Shown here: piece after piece, positions 8,828 to 19,217 of the stretch
Layout of the letters: each line of letters begins with the position of its first letter
How positions within the stretch are numbered: the first letter of the stretch is position 1
Assembly: GCF_900187425.1 (NCBI RefSeq)
Contig: NZ_FYDJ01000003.1
Span: 336,987-400,986, forward strand
Length of the DNA: 64,000 bases
Source of the DNA: Pseudomonas sp. Irchel s3h14
GTDB lineage: Bacteria; Pseudomonadota; Gammaproteobacteria; Pseudomonadales; Pseudomonadaceae
Direction: 5' to 3'
Translations under genes and position numbers: made by a program
Notes under the pieces: model-generated
What the model was told of the DNA's origin: nothing
Databases searched by the model: none
What the model saw: only the letters and a program-made list of their open reading frames with translations

Positions 8828-9583
8828 ATGACTCAGATCGCCCGCATCAGCGACACCGGCAATGAACGCCGCCTGCAAGCCGAACGCCTGGTGGGCGCCG
8901 AGGCCTTGCAGGAAGCCCAGGCCTTGCGCTTCAACGTGTTCAGCGGCGAATTCAACGCCAAGCTGAAAGGCGCGGAGCTGGGTCTGGACATGGATGACTA
9001 TGATGTTCACTGCGCCCACATCGGCGTGCGTGACTTGAACACCGGGCGTCTGGTGGCGACTACCCGTTTGCTCGACCACACAGCCGCCAGCAGCCTGGGC
9101 AAGTTCTACAGCGAAGAAGAATTCAGCTTGCATGGCCTGGTCCATCTCAAAGGCCCGATCCTGGAAATCGGCCGCACTTGCGTCGACCCGGCCTACCGCA
9201 ACGGCGGCACCATCGCCGTACTCTGGGGCGAACTCGCCGAAGTGCTGAACCAGGGCGGCTACAGCTACTTGATGGGTTGTGCGAGCATCCCGATGCAGGA
9301 CGGCGGCATTCAGGCCCACGCGATCATGCAGCGCCTGCGCGAACGCTACCTGTGCACTGAACACCTGCGGGCGGAACCGAAAAAACCGCTGCCGAGCCTC
9401 GACATCCCGTCCAACGTCATCGCCGAAATGCCACCGCTGCTCAAGGCCTACATGCGTCTTGGCGCGAAGATCTGCGGCGAGCCGTGCTGGGATGAAGACT
9501 TCCAGGTCGCCGACGTGTTCATTCTGCTCAAGCGCGACGAACTCTGCCCGCGTTATGCCAAGCACTTCAAGGCGGCCGTGTGA
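8828..9583 (+). CDS. olsB: L-ornithine N(alpha)-acyltransferase
   Basis: A 251-residue GNAT-fold acyltransferase (hemolysin/OlsB family). OlsB transfers a 3-hydroxyacyl chain from acyl-ACP to ornithine, the first step of ornithine lipid synthesis, a phosphorus-free membrane lipid. Motifs include [40 protein letters not shown] and [13 protein letters not shown]. The stop overlaps the olsA start (TGATG). Ornithine lipids usually increase under phosphate limitation, but I did not identify a convincing Pho box upstream. Confidence 0.92.
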   Translation: MTQIARISDTGNERRLQAERLVGAEALQEAQALRFNVFSGEFNAKLKGAELGLDMDDYDVHCAHIGVRDLNTGRLVATTRLLDHTAASSLGKFYSEEEFSLHGLVHLKGPILEIGRTCVDPAYRNGGTIAVLWGELAEVLNQGGYSYLMGCASIPMQDGGIQAHAIMQRLRERYLCTEHLRAEPKKPLPSLDIPSNVIAEMPPLLKAYMRLGAKICGEPCWDEDFQVADVFILLKRDELCPRYAKHFKAAV

Positions 9584-10377
9584 TGAGTCGGTTACGGGTG
9601 TACGCGCGGATTGCGCGAGTGTTGGTGGTGGTGGCGCTGGGTTTGAGTATGGCCAGTGTGTTTGGGCTATTCGAGCGTTTGGGGATTGCTCATTCGATGG
9701 TCCGTCGCCAGCGCTGGTCGCGATTTTTCATGGCGCGCCTGAGCAATGCCCTGCCCTTTCGCGTGACCCTGCACGGTGAATTGCCGAAGGCGCCGATGCT
9801 CTGGGTCAGCAATCATGTTTCATGGACCGACATTCCGCTGCTGGGCATGCTCACGCCGCTGTCGTTCCTGTCCAAGGCCGAAGTCCGCACCTGGCCGGTG
9901 GCGGGCTGGCTGGCGGCCAAGGCCGGCAGTTTGTTCATTCGTCGCGGGTCGGGTGACAGCCAGTTGATTCGCAAACAGATGACCCGTCATCTGGAGCAGG
10001 AACATCCACTGCTGATGTTCCCGGAAGGCACCACCACCGATGGCCGTTCGTTGCGCACTTTCCACGGTCGATTGCTGTCTGCGGCGATCGACTCCGACGT
10101 GAAGTTGCAGCCGGTGGCGATTCGTTATCTGCGCGACGGAAAGCTCGATTCACTGGCGCCGTTCATTGGCGATGATGATTTGCTCTCACACTTGATGCGC
10201 TTGTTTGCACATGATCGGGGTGAGGTGGAGATTCATTTGCTCAAGCCGATCGCGTGTGAAGGTCGCGAGCGTGCGGCACTGGCATTTGAGGCACAGCAAG
10301 CGGTGCAGAAGGCGTTGTTTGGGGAAGTGGCCAAACCGGCGGAACCACAACATGCCGGCGAACTCATCGCCGCGTAA
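9583..10377 (+). CDS. olsA: Lyso-ornithine lipid O-acyltransferase
   Basis: A 264-residue PlsC-like acyltransferase. The first 30 residues are hydrophobic and basic and likely anchor it to the inner membrane. The catalytic H-x4-D motif is NHVSWTD (His78, Asp83), and the glycerolipid acyltransferase motif FPEGTTTDG follows. OlsA acylates the hydroxyl of lyso-ornithine lipid made by OlsB. The ATG at 9583 overlaps the olsB stop codon; a GTG three bases earlier is an alternative. Confidence 0.9.
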   Translation: MSRLRVYARIARVLVVVALGLSMASVFGLFERLGIAHSMVRRQRWSRFFMARLSNALPFRVTLHGELPKAPMLWVSNHVSWTDIPLLGMLTPLSFLSKAEVRTWPVAGWLAAKAGSLFIRRGSGDSQLIRKQMTRHLEQEHPLLMFPEGTTTDGRSLRTFHGRLLSAAIDSDVKLQPVAIRYLRDGKLDSLAPFIGDDDLLSHLMRLFAHDRGEVEIHLLKPIACEGRERAALAFEAQQAVQKALFGEVAKPAEPQHAGELIAA

Positions 10378-10386
10378 CCCCGCTTC

Positions 10387-10475
10387 TGTAGGAGCCGAGC
10401 TTGCTCGCGATGAACGATAACGCGGTCATCAGGTAAATCGCGGTGACCCTATCGCGAGCAAGCTTTGCTCCTACA
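10387..10475. repeat. REP element pair, family B copy 4 (variant)
   Basis: TGTAGGAGCCGAGCTTGCTC and the complementary GAGCAAGCTTTGCTCCTACA bracket about 45 bp. It is a variant of the common REP palindrome and lies between convergent olsA and acpH. Confidence 0.85.
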
Positions 10476-10485
10476 GGGATGGGTG

Positions 10486-11055
10486 TCAGCGGTTTTTGGC
10501 GAAGTCCTGAAGCTGCGGATAGAACAAACGGAAGTCATCGCTCAACGGTTCATACAACACCCGCAATTCCTGCATCGCTGCAGCCAGCTCCTCCGGTCGC
10601 GTCAGTCTCCGTGAAATCCCTCGCAGCACCTGCTCAAGCACCGCAAACTCCCGATAAGAACCCAACCAGTCATTGGCCACCATGTACGGCGCAATCTGCG
10701 CCAGCCGTTCCGGCAATTGCGCCTCGGCGGACAACACCCGATACACCCCCGAAGTGAATTGCTCCAGTGGCTGATCCGAGTAAAGCGTCCAGTCCCGGGC
10801 CAGGCAATGGTCGAAAAATACGTCGAGCACGATCCCGGCGTAACGCCTGCGGGTCATGGAAAACCGTGACAACGAAACGTCCACCAACGGATGGCGGTCG
10901 GTAAAGACATCGATGCTGCGATGCAGCTGGATGGCCGCTTCGATCTCCGGATCAAACTGCCCTTGCAGCCGCCCTTTGACGAAATCGCCATACAGACTGC
11001 CGAGCAATTGACCGGGGCGCTGGCCACCGAGGTGCAGATGTGCGAGATAGTTCAT
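10486..11055 (-). CDS. acpH: Acyl carrier protein phosphodiesterase
   Basis: A 189-residue protein of the AcpH (DUF479) family. AcpH hydrolyses the 4'-phosphopantetheine arm from holo-ACP in the cytoplasm. The N-terminus MNYLAHLHLGG, followed by GSLYGDFVKG, IQLHRSIDVFTDRHP and VLDVFFDHCLARDW, gives the His and Asp residues of the HD-like metal site. The length equals the family norm. It is transcribed away from pyeR and converges on olsA. Confidence 0.88.
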   Translation of the reverse strand: MNYLAHLHLGGQRPGQLLGSLYGDFVKGRLQGQFDPEIEAAIQLHRSIDVFTDRHPLVDVSLSRFSMTRRRYAGIVLDVFFDHCLARDWTLYSDQPLEQFTSGVYRVLSAEAQLPERLAQIAPYMVANDWLGSYREFAVLEQVLRGISRRLTRPEELAAAMQELRVLYEPLSDDFRLFYPQLQDFAKNR

Positions 11056-11097
11056 GCGCGCAGCTTAGCACTGCGGCTTTGTATCGTTACACCCAGC

Positions 11098-11197
11098 ATA
11101 TCGTTATAACTCGATATACCGAATTACTCGGTCATCAGACCAAAATCATATTGGTATATCGCGAAGTATCGATTTAAAGTTCGCCTCATCGCGATAT
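11098..11197. promoter_or_regulatory. Clustered ATATCG/CGATAT palindromes, probable PyeR operators
   Basis: The acpH-pyeR gap contains ATATCG-N8-CGATAT at 11098-11117 and a wide pair ATATCGCG (11156-11163) / CGCGATAT (11190-11197), with further TATCG half-sites between. ArsR-family repressors bind short AT-rich palindromes near their own promoter, so these are likely operator sites for the divergent region. This is inference from position and symmetry. Confidence 0.55.
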
Positions 11198-11225
11198 AGC
11201 GTTTTACTCATCACGAGCCCAAACC

Positions 11226-11546
11226 ATGACCATCGACCTCGACGAAATAATAAAAGCCCTGGCACACCCAGTACGCCGAGACATCCTCATCTGGCTGAAA
11301 GACCCCAAGGTCCAATTCCCGGAACAGATCCACAACCACGAGTACGGCATTTGCGCCGGACAGATCGATCAACGCTGCGGCCTGTCGCAGTCGACCGTGT
11401 CCGCCCATTTGGCGAACTTGCAACGTGCGGGACTGATCAGCAGCCAGAAAGCCGGTCAATGGCACTTCTTCAAACGCAACGAGGACGTGATTCAGGCGTT
11501 CCTCGACGCCATCGTCAAGGAGCTCAGCGCTCCGGCAAGGAATTAA
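11226..11546 (+). CDS. pyeR: ArsR-family repressor PyeR
   Basis: A 106-residue winged-helix protein. The recognition region is QIDQRCGLSQSTVSAHLANLQRAGLI. It lacks the metal-binding ELCVC motif of arsenic sensors but has two cysteines (GICAGQ and QRCG) next to the DNA-binding helices, which could sense electrophiles or oxidation; that is inference. The order repressor, MFS transporter, old-yellow-enzyme is the pyeR-pyeM-xenB operon known from P. aeruginosa. It ends 2 bases before pyeM and is probably autoregulated through the palindromes upstream. Confidence 0.88.
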   Translation: MTIDLDEIIKALAHPVRRDILIWLKDPKVQFPEQIHNHEYGICAGQIDQRCGLSQSTVSAHLANLQRAGLISSQKAGQWHFFKRNEDVIQAFLDAIVKELSAPARN

Positions 11547-11548
11547 CA

Positions 11549-12715
11549 ATGCCCCTCTCGCTACTCATTCTGGCCTTGAGCGCCTTCGCCATCGGCACCA
11601 CCGAGTTCGTCATCATGGGTTTGCTGCCCGATGTGGCGGCCGATCTCGGCGTGTCGATTCCCGGCGCCGGCTGGCTGGTGACCGGTTACGCCCTGGGCGT
11701 GGCCATCGGTGCGCCGTTCATGGCACTGGCCACCTCTCGATTGCCGCGCAAGGCCGCGCTGGTAGCGTTGATGGGGATTTTCATCATCGGCAACCTGCTC
11801 TGTGCAATGGCTACCGACTACAACGTGCTGATGTTTGCCCGTGTGGTCACCGCTCTCTGCCACGGTGCGTTCTTCGGTATCGGCTCGGTGGTGGCGGCGG
11901 GTCTGGTGCCGGCGAACAAGCGCGCTTCGGCCGTGGCTCTGATGTTCACCGGCCTGACTCTGGCTAACGTGCTCGGCGTTCCGCTGGGCACCGCGCTCGG
12001 TCAGGAAGCCGGCTGGCGTTCGACCTTCTGGGCGGTGACCGTGATTGGTGTGATCGCATTGATCGGCCTGATCCGCTTCCTGCCGGCCAAGCGCGATGAA
12101 GAGAAACTCGACATGCGCGCCGAACTGCGTGCTCTCAAAGGTGCCGGGATCTGGCTGTCCCTGAGCATGACCGCGTTGTTCGCTGCTTCGGTATTCACCC
12201 TGTTCACCTACGTCGCCCCGCTGCTCGGCGATGTCACTGGCGTCTCGCCCAAAGGCGTGACCTGGACCCTGATGCTCATCGGCCTGGGCCTGACGGTCGG
12301 CAACATCATCGGCGGCAAGCTGGCTGACAAAAGCATGGCCGCAACGTTGATCGGCGTCTTCATCTCGATGGCCGTGATCTCCACCGTACTGACCTGGACC
12401 AGCGTTGCGCTGATTCCGACCGAAATCACCCTGTTCCTCTGGGCCACCGCGTGCTTTGCCGCCGTGCCCGCCCTGCAAGTGAACGTCGTGACCTACGGCA
12501 AGGCCGCACCGAACCTGGTGTCGACCCTGAACATCGGCGCTTTCAATATCGGCAACGCACTGGGTGCCTGGGTCGGTGGCAGCGTCATCGCCCACGGTTT
12601 CGGCTTGACCAGCGTTCCTCTCGCGGCAGCCGCACTGGCGGTACTCGCCCTGCTGGTGACCCTGATTACTTTCCGTCAGAGCGGTAATCCCGAACTGGCT
12701 CCTGCGACTAACTGA
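11549..12715 (+). CDS. pyeM: MFS transporter PyeM
   Basis: A 388-residue major facilitator of the DHA1 drug:H+ antiporter type (AraJ/YdhP-like), with 12 predicted membrane segments. It begins MPLSLLILALSAFAIGTTEF and has the motif GTTEFVIMGLLPDVA and a typical loop LATSRLPRKAAL. The start at 11549 is taken because it begins the first membrane helix directly after the pyeR stop; the frame is open further upstream inside pyeR. The substrate is unknown. Co-transcription with the enoate reductase xenB suggests export of reactive or xenobiotic compounds. Confidence 0.88.
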   Translation: MPLSLLILALSAFAIGTTEFVIMGLLPDVAADLGVSIPGAGWLVTGYALGVAIGAPFMALATSRLPRKAALVALMGIFIIGNLLCAMATDYNVLMFARVVTALCHGAFFGIGSVVAAGLVPANKRASAVALMFTGLTLANVLGVPLGTALGQEAGWRSTFWAVTVIGVIALIGLIRFLPAKRDEEKLDMRAELRALKGAGIWLSLSMTALFAASVFTLFTYVAPLLGDVTGVSPKGVTWTLMLIGLGLTVGNIIGGKLADKSMAATLIGVFISMAVISTVLTWTSVALIPTEITLFLWATACFAAVPALQVNVVTYGKAAPNLVSTLNIGAFNIGNALGAWVGGSVIAHGFGLTSVPLAAAALAVLALLVTLITFRQSGNPELAPATN

Positions 12716-12738
12716 TACCTCACGAGGGTTGTACTGAA

Positions 12739-13788
12739 ATGACGACTATTTTCGATCCGATCAAACTGGGCGACCTCGAGTTGGCCAACCGCATCATCAT
12801 GGCGCCGCTGACCCGCTGCCGCGCCGACGAAGGCCGCGTGCCAAACGCGCTGATGGCCGAGTACTACGTACAACGCGCCTCGGCCGGCCTGATCCTCAGC
12901 GAGGCCACGTCGGTCACGCCGATGGGCGTCGGCTACCCGGACACCCCGGGTATCTGGTCCAACGATCAGGTGCGTGGCTGGGCTAACGTCACCAAGGCGA
13001 TCCACGGCGCGGGCGGCAAGATTTTCCTGCAACTGTGGCACGTCGGTCGTATTTCCCACGGGTCGTACCTGGGCGGTGAAGCGCCGGTCGCACCGAGCGC
13101 CATTCAGCCAAAAGGCCATGTCAGCCTGGTTCGCCCACTGGCCGACTTCCCAACCCCACGCGCCCTGGAAACCGCTGAAATCGCCGACATCGTCGACGCC
13201 TACCGCGTCGGTGCCGAGAACGCCAAGGCCGCCGGTTTTGACGGTGTGGAAATCCACGGCGCCAACGGTTACCTGCTCGACCAGTTCCTGCAAAGCAGCA
13301 CCAACCAGCGCACCGACAACTACGGCGGTTCCGTGGAAAATCGGGCGCGCCTGTTGCTGGAAGTGACCGATGCCGCGATCGAAGTCTGGGGCGCGGGCCG
13401 CGTGGGTGTGCACCTGTCACCCCGTGCCGATCTCCATGACATGGGCGACGACAACCTGTCCGAAACCTTCACTTACGTCGCTCGCGAACTGGGCAAACGT
13501 GGCATCGCCTTCATCTGCTCCCGCGAGAAAGAAGATGGCGATAGCCTGGGTCCACAATTGAAAGAAGCATTCGGCGGCCCGTACATCGCCAACGAGCGTT
13601 TCACCAAGGACAGCGCCAACGCGTGGCTAGCCAGCGGCAAGGCTGATGCAGTCGCTTTCGGCGTGCCGTTCATTGCCAACCCGGACCTGCCGGCACGTTT
13701 GAAGGCCGATGCGCCGCTGAACGAGCCACGTCCTGAGCTGTTTTATTCCAAGGGCGCGGTCGGCTACATCGACTACCCGGTGTTGTAA
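12739..13788 (+). CDS. xenB: Old yellow enzyme family alkene/xenobiotic reductase
   Basis: A 349-residue FMN-dependent reductase with the length and sequence character of Pseudomonas XenB/NemA. It reduces activated C=C bonds and nitro compounds using NAD(P)H in the cytoplasm. Visible motifs are FDPIKLGDLELANRIIMAPL, the substrate-anion pair in EIHGANGYLLDQFL and the family signature NQRTDNYGGSVENRARL. It is the last gene of the pyeR operon, 23 bp after pyeM, and is closed by a strong terminator at 13808. Confidence 0.92.
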   Translation: MTTIFDPIKLGDLELANRIIMAPLTRCRADEGRVPNALMAEYYVQRASAGLILSEATSVTPMGVGYPDTPGIWSNDQVRGWANVTKAIHGAGGKIFLQLWHVGRISHGSYLGGEAPVAPSAIQPKGHVSLVRPLADFPTPRALETAEIADIVDAYRVGAENAKAAGFDGVEIHGANGYLLDQFLQSSTNQRTDNYGGSVENRARLLLEVTDAAIEVWGAGRVGVHLSPRADLHDMGDDNLSETFTYVARELGKRGIAFICSREKEDGDSLGPQLKEAFGGPYIANERFTKDSANAWLASGKADAVAFGVPFIANPDLPARLKADAPLNEPRPELFYSKGAVGYIDYPVL

Positions 13789-13807
13789 GCATCCATCCTT
13801 GAAACGC

Positions 13808-13841
13808 AAAAGCCCCGACTCGAAAGAGCCGGGGCTTTTTT
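13808..13841. terminator. Bidirectional rho-independent terminator after xenB
   Basis: AAAAGCCCCGACTC, loop GAAA, GAGCCGGGGCTTTTTT. The A-run on one side and T-run on the other allow use on both strands; one stem mismatch. Confidence 0.88.
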
Positions 13842-13996
13842 GCAAGCGGGTTACTCACAAAATCCCTACAAATCAGGTAGCTCACTACCTATCAACCTGG
13901 CGAGCGTACGTATATAAAAGCAACCCATTGCGGTGTCGAGATGATCTTCGCCCGACTCAAGTGTTGACACTACCGGATCCAATTACGCATTTTGTT

Positions 13997-14629
13997 TCAT
14001 TTGCACAGGCTGGGGCTCAAGCGCAGCATGTCCAACCCTGTATCGACCCAACGCTCGGCGTCGATGTGCAGTTCAAAGCTGTCGGGCGCCAACAGCCACT
14101 GATACAGGATGCCGTCGATGTACGCATGCAGGCTGATGGCTGCGCGGGCCGTATCGAGGCTTTCCGGTAACTGCCCCCGATTGACCGCATTACTCAGCGC
14201 CAGAGCGATTCGCACATTGCAATCAAGGCTGACCGCTCGACGCTGCTGGCGCAGGTCGCACATTTCATCGGTGAATTCGCACTTATGAAACAGAATCTCA
14301 TTGATGCGTCGGGTTTTCGGATCCAGGGCAACTTGATGAAACAAATGAATCAGCAGCTTGCGCATGCAGCCGAGGGGGTCGAGTTCATCCTCGCTTTCGC
14401 TGGCCTTGGCCATTTCTTCCAGCGGCTCATGCAAGGTATCCAGCATGGCCTGCACCAGATCCGCCTTGTTGCTGAAATGCCAGTAGATAGCGCCGCGCGT
14501 GACCCCGGCCAGGGTAGCGATATCCGCCAGTGTCGTGCGCGCCACGCCCCTTTCGTAAAAGGCTTTTTCTGCCGCTTCCAGTATCTGGCTGCGGGTTTCT
14601 TGAGCTTCCTCTTTGGTACGACGGACCAT
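13997..14629 (-). CDS. emhR: TetR-family repressor of the RND pump (EmhR/TtgR)
   Basis: A 210-residue TetR-family protein, the same length as TtgR of P. putida. The N-terminal helix-turn-helix reads [21 protein letters not shown] (shown in part: [11 protein letters not shown]), and the effector domain keeps [27 protein letters not shown] and [15 protein letters not shown]. TtgR binds antibiotics and flavonoids and then leaves its operator, allowing pump expression. The gene is divergent from emhABC, with a recognisable operator in the shared 265-bp gap. Confidence 0.92.
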   Translation of the reverse strand: MVRRTKEEAQETRSQILEAAEKAFYERGVARTTLADIATLAGVTRGAIYWHFSNKADLVQAMLDTLHEPLEEMAKASESEDELDPLGCMRKLLIHLFHQVALDPKTRRINEILFHKCEFTDEMCDLRQQRRAVSLDCNVRIALALSNAVNRGQLPESLDTARAAISLHAYIDGILYQWLLAPDSFELHIDAERWVDTGLDMLRLSPSLCK

Positions 14630-14773
14630 GGCAGTACAACCTCAATCAGGATGCTTCAGCGATGCCTGAACATCCGCTGAATAAAAGTGGGGCGAGCGTT
14701 CTTGGGCGTCGTCCCCGGCCTACAATTCGAACCCTTGAACGGCTTTTGTAATGGTGTGGATACACGGCCAAGG

Positions 14774-14803
14774 TATTTACAAACAACCATGAACGTAAGT
14801 ATA
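14774..14803. promoter_or_regulatory. EmhR/TtgR operator
   Basis: TATTTACAAACAACCATGAA, followed by CGTAAGTATA, is nearly identical to the TtgR operator of P. putida as I remember it (same TATTTACAAACAACCATGAA core). It sits in the divergent emhR/emhA region about 90 bp before emhA, where TtgR overlaps both promoters. Confidence 0.85.
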
Positions 14804-14894
14804 TTCCTTAGCAAGCTACTTATCCACTCAGCGCACATTTTTTACCTTTCCACATTTCTAGTGCGCAATTTGCGCGCCTGACCCGAGGTTTTTC

Positions 14895-16052
14895 ATGCAA
14901 TTCAAGCCAGCTGTTACCGCTCTGGTCACCGCCCTCGCCTTGGCATCGCTGCTCAGCGGATGCAAAAAGGAAGAGGCGGCACCTGCCGCACCACCCCCTC
15001 AGGTCGGCGTCGTTACTCTGCAACCTCAAGCCTTCACCCTGACCTCCGAGCTTCCGGGCCGTACCAGCGCGTACCGCATCGCCGAAGTTCGCCCTCAGGT
15101 TAACGGCATCATTCTCAAGCGCCTGTTCAAGGAAGGCGGCGACGTCAAGGCCGGCCAGCAGCTGTATCAGATCGATCCGGCCGTTTATGAAGCCACCCTG
15201 AAAAGCGCCGAAGCCAACCTGCAGCAGACCAAGTCGATTTCGGATCGCTACAAGCAACTGGTCAACGAACAGGCCGTGAGCCGTCAGGAATACGACACAG
15301 CCCTGGCCAACCGGTTGCAATCGGAAGCCGCCCTGCAAAGCGCCCAGATCAATGTGCGTTACACCAAGGTTTACGCGCCACTCTCCGGCCGTATCGGCCG
15401 CTCGACCGTGACTGAAGGCGCGCTGGTCACCAGCGGTCAGGTCGACGCGATGGCAGTGATTCAGCAACTCGACCCGATCTACGTCGACGTCACCCAGTCT
15501 TCGGTAGAGCTGCTGGAACTGCGCCGCGAACTGGAAAGCGGTCGTCTGCAAAAATCCGGCGACAACGCGGCCAAGGTCAAGCTGACCCTCGAAGACGGCA
15601 GCCAGTACAAACAGGAAGGCAAACTCGAGTTCTCGGAAGTCTCGGTAGACAAGACCACCGGTTCCGTGACCTTGCGTGCGGTATTCCCGAACCCTGATCA
15701 CACCCTGCTGCCAGGCATGTTTGTACACGCCCAATTGCAGGCCGGTGTGAACAACGCGGCGATCCTCGCCCCGCAACAAGGCGTGACCCGTGATCTCAAA
15801 GGCACCCCGACCGCGCTGGTCGTCGGTCCGGACAACAAGGTCGAACTGCGTCAGCTCAAGGCCAGCCGCACTGTCGGCAACCAATGGCTGATCGAAGACG
15901 GCCTGAAGGCCGGCGATCGTCTGATTACCGAAGGGCTGCAATACGTCAAACCTGGCGTTGAAGTAAAAGCCAGTGAAGCGACTAACGTTGGCGCAAAGAA
16001 CCCGGCCCCCGCACAGGTAGCTAACAAGGCTTCCAGCGGCAAAGGGGAGTAA
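14895..16052 (+). CDS. emhA: RND efflux periplasmic adaptor lipoprotein
   Basis: A 385-residue membrane fusion protein of the MexA/TtgA/EmhA type. It has a lipoprotein signal peptide with lipobox LLSGC (Cys23). The barrel-sandwich part includes GRTSAYRIAEVRPQVNGII, the hairpin SDRYKQLVNEQAVSRQEYD, and the beta domain LLPGMFVHAQL. It links the EmhB pump to the EmhC outer-membrane channel and is anchored in the inner membrane by lipid. It is first in the operon, 3 bp before emhB, under EmhR control. Confidence 0.93.
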   Translation: MQFKPAVTALVTALALASLLSGCKKEEAAPAAPPPQVGVVTLQPQAFTLTSELPGRTSAYRIAEVRPQVNGIILKRLFKEGGDVKAGQQLYQIDPAVYEATLKSAEANLQQTKSISDRYKQLVNEQAVSRQEYDTALANRLQSEAALQSAQINVRYTKVYAPLSGRIGRSTVTEGALVTSGQVDAMAVIQQLDPIYVDVTQSSVELLELRRELESGRLQKSGDNAAKVKLTLEDGSQYKQEGKLEFSEVSVDKTTGSVTLRAVFPNPDHTLLPGMFVHAQLQAGVNNAAILAPQQGVTRDLKGTPTALVVGPDNKVELRQLKASRTVGNQWLIEDGLKAGDRLITEGLQYVKPGVEVKASEATNVGAKNPAPAQVANKASSGKGE

Positions 16053-16055
16053 ACC

Positions 16056-19000
16056 ATGTCCAGATTTTTTATCGACCGTCCGATTTTTGCCTGGGTAATT
16101 GCCCTGGTCATCATGCTGGTCGGGGCACTATCGATCCTCAAACTGCCGATCAACCAATACCCAAGCATTGCGCCTCCGGCCATTGCCATCTCGGTGACCT
16201 ACCCGGGCGCGTCTGCACAAACCGTGCAGGACACCGTGGTGCAAGTGATCGAGCAACAGCTCAACGGTATCGATAACCTGCGTTATGTCTCGTCGGAAAG
16301 TAACTCTGACGGCAACATGACCATTACCGCGACCTTCGAGCAGGGCACCAACTCCGATACCGCGCAGGTTCAGGTCCAGAACAAGCTGAACCTGGCCACC
16401 CCGCTGCTGCCGCAAGAAGTGCAGCAACAGGGTATCCGCGTGACCAAGGCAGTGAAAAACTTCCTGATGGTGATCGGCGTGGTGTCGCGCGACGGCAGCA
16501 TGACCAAGGACGACCTGTCCAACTACATCGTGTCGAACATGCAGGACCCGATTTCGCGCACCGCCGGTGTCGGTGACTTCCAGGTCTTCGGTGCGCAGTA
16601 CGCGATGCGGATCTGGCTCGACCCGGCCAAGTTGAACAACTTCAACCTGACCCCGGTGGACGTGAAAACCGCCATCGCGGCTCAGAACGTCCAGGTGTCG
16701 TCCGGCCAACTCGGTGGTTTGCCTGCCGTCGCCGGCCAACAGCTGAACGCGACGATCATCGGCAAGACCCGCCTGCAGACCGCCGAGCAGTTCAAGGCCA
16801 TCCTGCTCAAGGTCAACAAGGACGGCTCGCAAGTGCGTGTCGGCGACGTGGCGGAAGTCGGTCTGGGCGGCGAAAACTACTCGATCAGCGCCCAGTTCAA
16901 CGGCGCCCCGGCCTCCGGTCTGGCGGTGAAACTGGCCAACGGCGCCAACGCCCTCGACACTGCAAAAGCCCTGCGCAAGACCATCGAAACCCTGAAGCCG
17001 TTCTTCCCGGAAGGGATGGAAGTGGTGTTCCCGTACGACACCACGCCGGTGGTGACCGAGTCGATCAAGGGTGTGGTTGAAACCCTGGTCGAAGCGATCG
17101 TGCTGGTGTTCCTGGTGATGTTCCTGTTCCTGCAAAACTTCCGCGCCACCGTCATCACCACGATGACTGTGCCAGTCGTATTGCTGGGTACCTTCGGGAT
17201 CCTCGCGGCGTTCGGCTTCAGCATCAACACCCTGACCATGTTCGGTATGGTGCTGGCCATCGGTTTGCTGGTGGACGACGCCATCGTCGTGGTGGAAAAC
17301 GTCGAACGGGTCATGAGCGAAGAAGGCCTGTCACCCAAGGAGGCCACCAAGAAATCCATGGGGCAGATCCAGGGTGCACTGGTCGGTATCGCCCTGGTGC
17401 TCTCGGCGGTACTGCTGCCGATGGCGTTCTTCAGCGGTTCCACCGGTGTGATCTACAAGCAGTTCTCGATCACCATCGTCTCGGCCATGGCCCTGTCGGT
17501 ACTGGTCGCGCTGATCTTCACCCCGGCGCTCTGCGCAACCATGCTCAAGGCGATTCCGAAAGGCGAGCACGGCACGCCGAAACGCGGCTTCTTCGGCTGG
17601 TTCAACCGCAATTTCGACCGTGGCGTCAAAAGCTACGAGCGTGGCGTGGGCAACATGCTCGCGAACAAGGCCCCGTACTTGCTGGCCTACCTCGTCATCC
17701 TGGTCGGCATGATCTGGCTGTTCACCCGCATTCCAACCGCGTTCCTGCCGGAAGAAGACCAGGGCGTATTGTTTGCCCAGGTGCAAACCCCGGCCGGTTC
17801 CAGTGCCCAGCGCACGCAAGTGGTCGTGGATGAAATGCGCGAATTCCTGCTGCGTCCGGGCAAGGACGGTGGTGAAGGCGACGCGGTGGCCTCGGTGTTT
17901 ACCGTGACCGGCTTCAACTTCGCCGGCCGTGGTCAGAGTTCGGGTATGGCGTTCATCATGCTCAAACCGTGGGACGAACGTAACGCCGAAAACAGCGTGT
18001 TCAAAGTCGCGGCCCGTGCCCAACAGCATTTCTTCACCTTCCGTGACGCCATGGTGTTTGCGTTCGCACCGCCGGCGGTGCTGGAGCTGGGTAACGCCAC
18101 CGGTTTCGACGTGTTCTTGCAAGACCGTGCCGGTATCGGTCACGACGCACTAATGGCTGCACGCAACCAGTTCCTTGGCATGGCGGCGCAGAGCAAGGTG
18201 CTGTCGCAAGTCCGCCCGAACGGTCTGAACGACGAACCGCAATACCAGCTGGAAATCGATGACGAGAAGGCCAGTGCCCTGGGCATCACCCTCACCGACA
18301 TCAACAACACCCTGTCGATTGCCTTGGGCAGTAGCTACGTCAACGACTTCATCGACCGCGGTCGGGTGAAGAAGGTGTACGTGCAAGGCCAGCCGGGCGC
18401 GCGCATGAGTCCTGAAGACGTGAAGAAATGGTATGTGCGCAACAGCGCCGGCACCATGGTTCCGTTCTCGGCGTTCGCCAAGGGTGAGTGGATCTACGGT
18501 GCACCGAAGCTGTCGCGTTACAACGGCGTCGAAGCAATGGAAATCCTCGGTGCCCCGGCACCCGGTTATTCCACCGGTGAAGCCATGCTCGAAGTCGAAG
18601 CCCTGGCCAAGAAACTGCCGGCCGGTGTCGGTATTTCCTGGACCGGCCTGTCATACGAGGAACGGTTGTCCGGTTCGCAAGCGCCAGCGCTGTACGCCCT
18701 GTCGCTACTGATGGTGTTCCTGTGTCTGGCGGCGCTGTACGAAAGCTGGTCGATCCCGATCGCGGTGATGTTGGTGGTGCCGCTGGGGATCATCGGTGCG
18801 CTGATGGCGACCAGCCTGCGCGGCCTGTCCAACGATGTGTATTTCCAGGTGGGCCTGTTGACGACCATTGGTCTGGCGGCAAAAAACGCCATTTTGATTG
18901 TCGAATTTGCCAAGGAACTGCATGAACAAGGGCGTAGCCTGCGCGATGCCGCGGTCGAAGCCTGCCGGATGCGCTTGCGACCGATCATCATGACGTCGCT

Positions 19001-19217
19001 CGCTTTCGTCCTCGGTGTGGTACCACTGGCAATTTCCACGGGTGCAGGTTCGGGTAGCCAGCATGCGATCGGTACCGGGGTGATTGGCGGTATGCTCACG
19101 GCCACGATCCTGGCGATCTTCTGGGTCCCACTGTTTTTCGTCACTGTGTCGGCCATGGGGCAGCGCAAAACCGCTGACCAGGACGACGCTATTGAACCTT
19201 CTAAAGAGGCTGGCTAA
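16056..19217 (+). CDS. emhB: RND multidrug efflux pump, inner membrane subunit
   Basis: A 1053-residue HAE1-type RND transporter of MexB/TtgB/EmhB type. It begins [20 protein letters not shown] and has 12 predicted membrane helices with two large periplasmic loops. TM4 carries the proton-relay pair in [17 protein letters not shown] (two adjacent Asp), and the TM10 region [16 protein letters not shown] has the conserved Lys. It exports hydrophobic compounds, antibiotics and aromatic hydrocarbons, driven by protons. Its stop codon overlaps the emhC start (TAATG). Confidence 0.94.
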   Translation: MSRFFIDRPIFAWVIALVIMLVGALSILKLPINQYPSIAPPAIAISVTYPGASAQTVQDTVVQVIEQQLNGIDNLRYVSSESNSDGNMTITATFEQGTNSDTAQVQVQNKLNLATPLLPQEVQQQGIRVTKAVKNFLMVIGVVSRDGSMTKDDLSNYIVSNMQDPISRTAGVGDFQVFGAQYAMRIWLDPAKLNNFNLTPVDVKTAIAAQNVQVSSGQLGGLPAVAGQQLNATIIGKTRLQTAEQFKAILLKVNKDGSQVRVGDVAEVGLGGENYSISAQFNGAPASGLAVKLANGANALDTAKALRKTIETLKPFFPEGMEVVFPYDTTPVVTESIKGVVETLVEAIVLVFLVMFLFLQNFRATVITTMTVPVVLLGTFGILAAFGFSINTLTMFGMVLAIGLLVDDAIVVVENVERVMSEEGLSPKEATKKSMGQIQGALVGIALVLSAVLLPMAFFSGSTGVIYKQFSITIVSAMALSVLVALIFTPALCATMLKAIPKGEHGTPKRGFFGWFNRNFDRGVKSYERGVGNMLANKAPYLLAYLVILVGMIWLFTRIPTAFLPEEDQGVLFAQVQTPAGSSAQRTQVVVDEMREFLLRPGKDGGEGDAVASVFTVTGFNFAGRGQSSGMAFIMLKPWDERNAENSVFKVAARAQQHFFTFRDAMVFAFAPPAVLELGNATGFDVFLQDRAGIGHDALMAARNQFLGMAAQSKVLSQVRPNGLNDEPQYQLEIDDEKASALGITLTDINNTLSIALGSSYVNDFIDRGRVKKVYVQGQPGARMSPEDVKKWYVRNSAGTMVPFSAFAKGEWIYGAPKLSRYNGVEAMEILGAPAPGYSTGEAMLEVEALAKKLPAGVGISWTGLSYEERLSGSQAPALYALSLLMVFLCLAALYESWSIPIAVMLVVPLGIIGALMATSLRGLSNDVYFQVGLLTTIGLAAKNAILIVEFAKELHEQGRSLRDAAVEACRMRLRPIIMTSLAFVLGVVPLAISTGAGSGSQHAIGTGVIGGMLTATILAIFWVPLFFVTVSAMGQRKTADQDDAIEPSKEAG

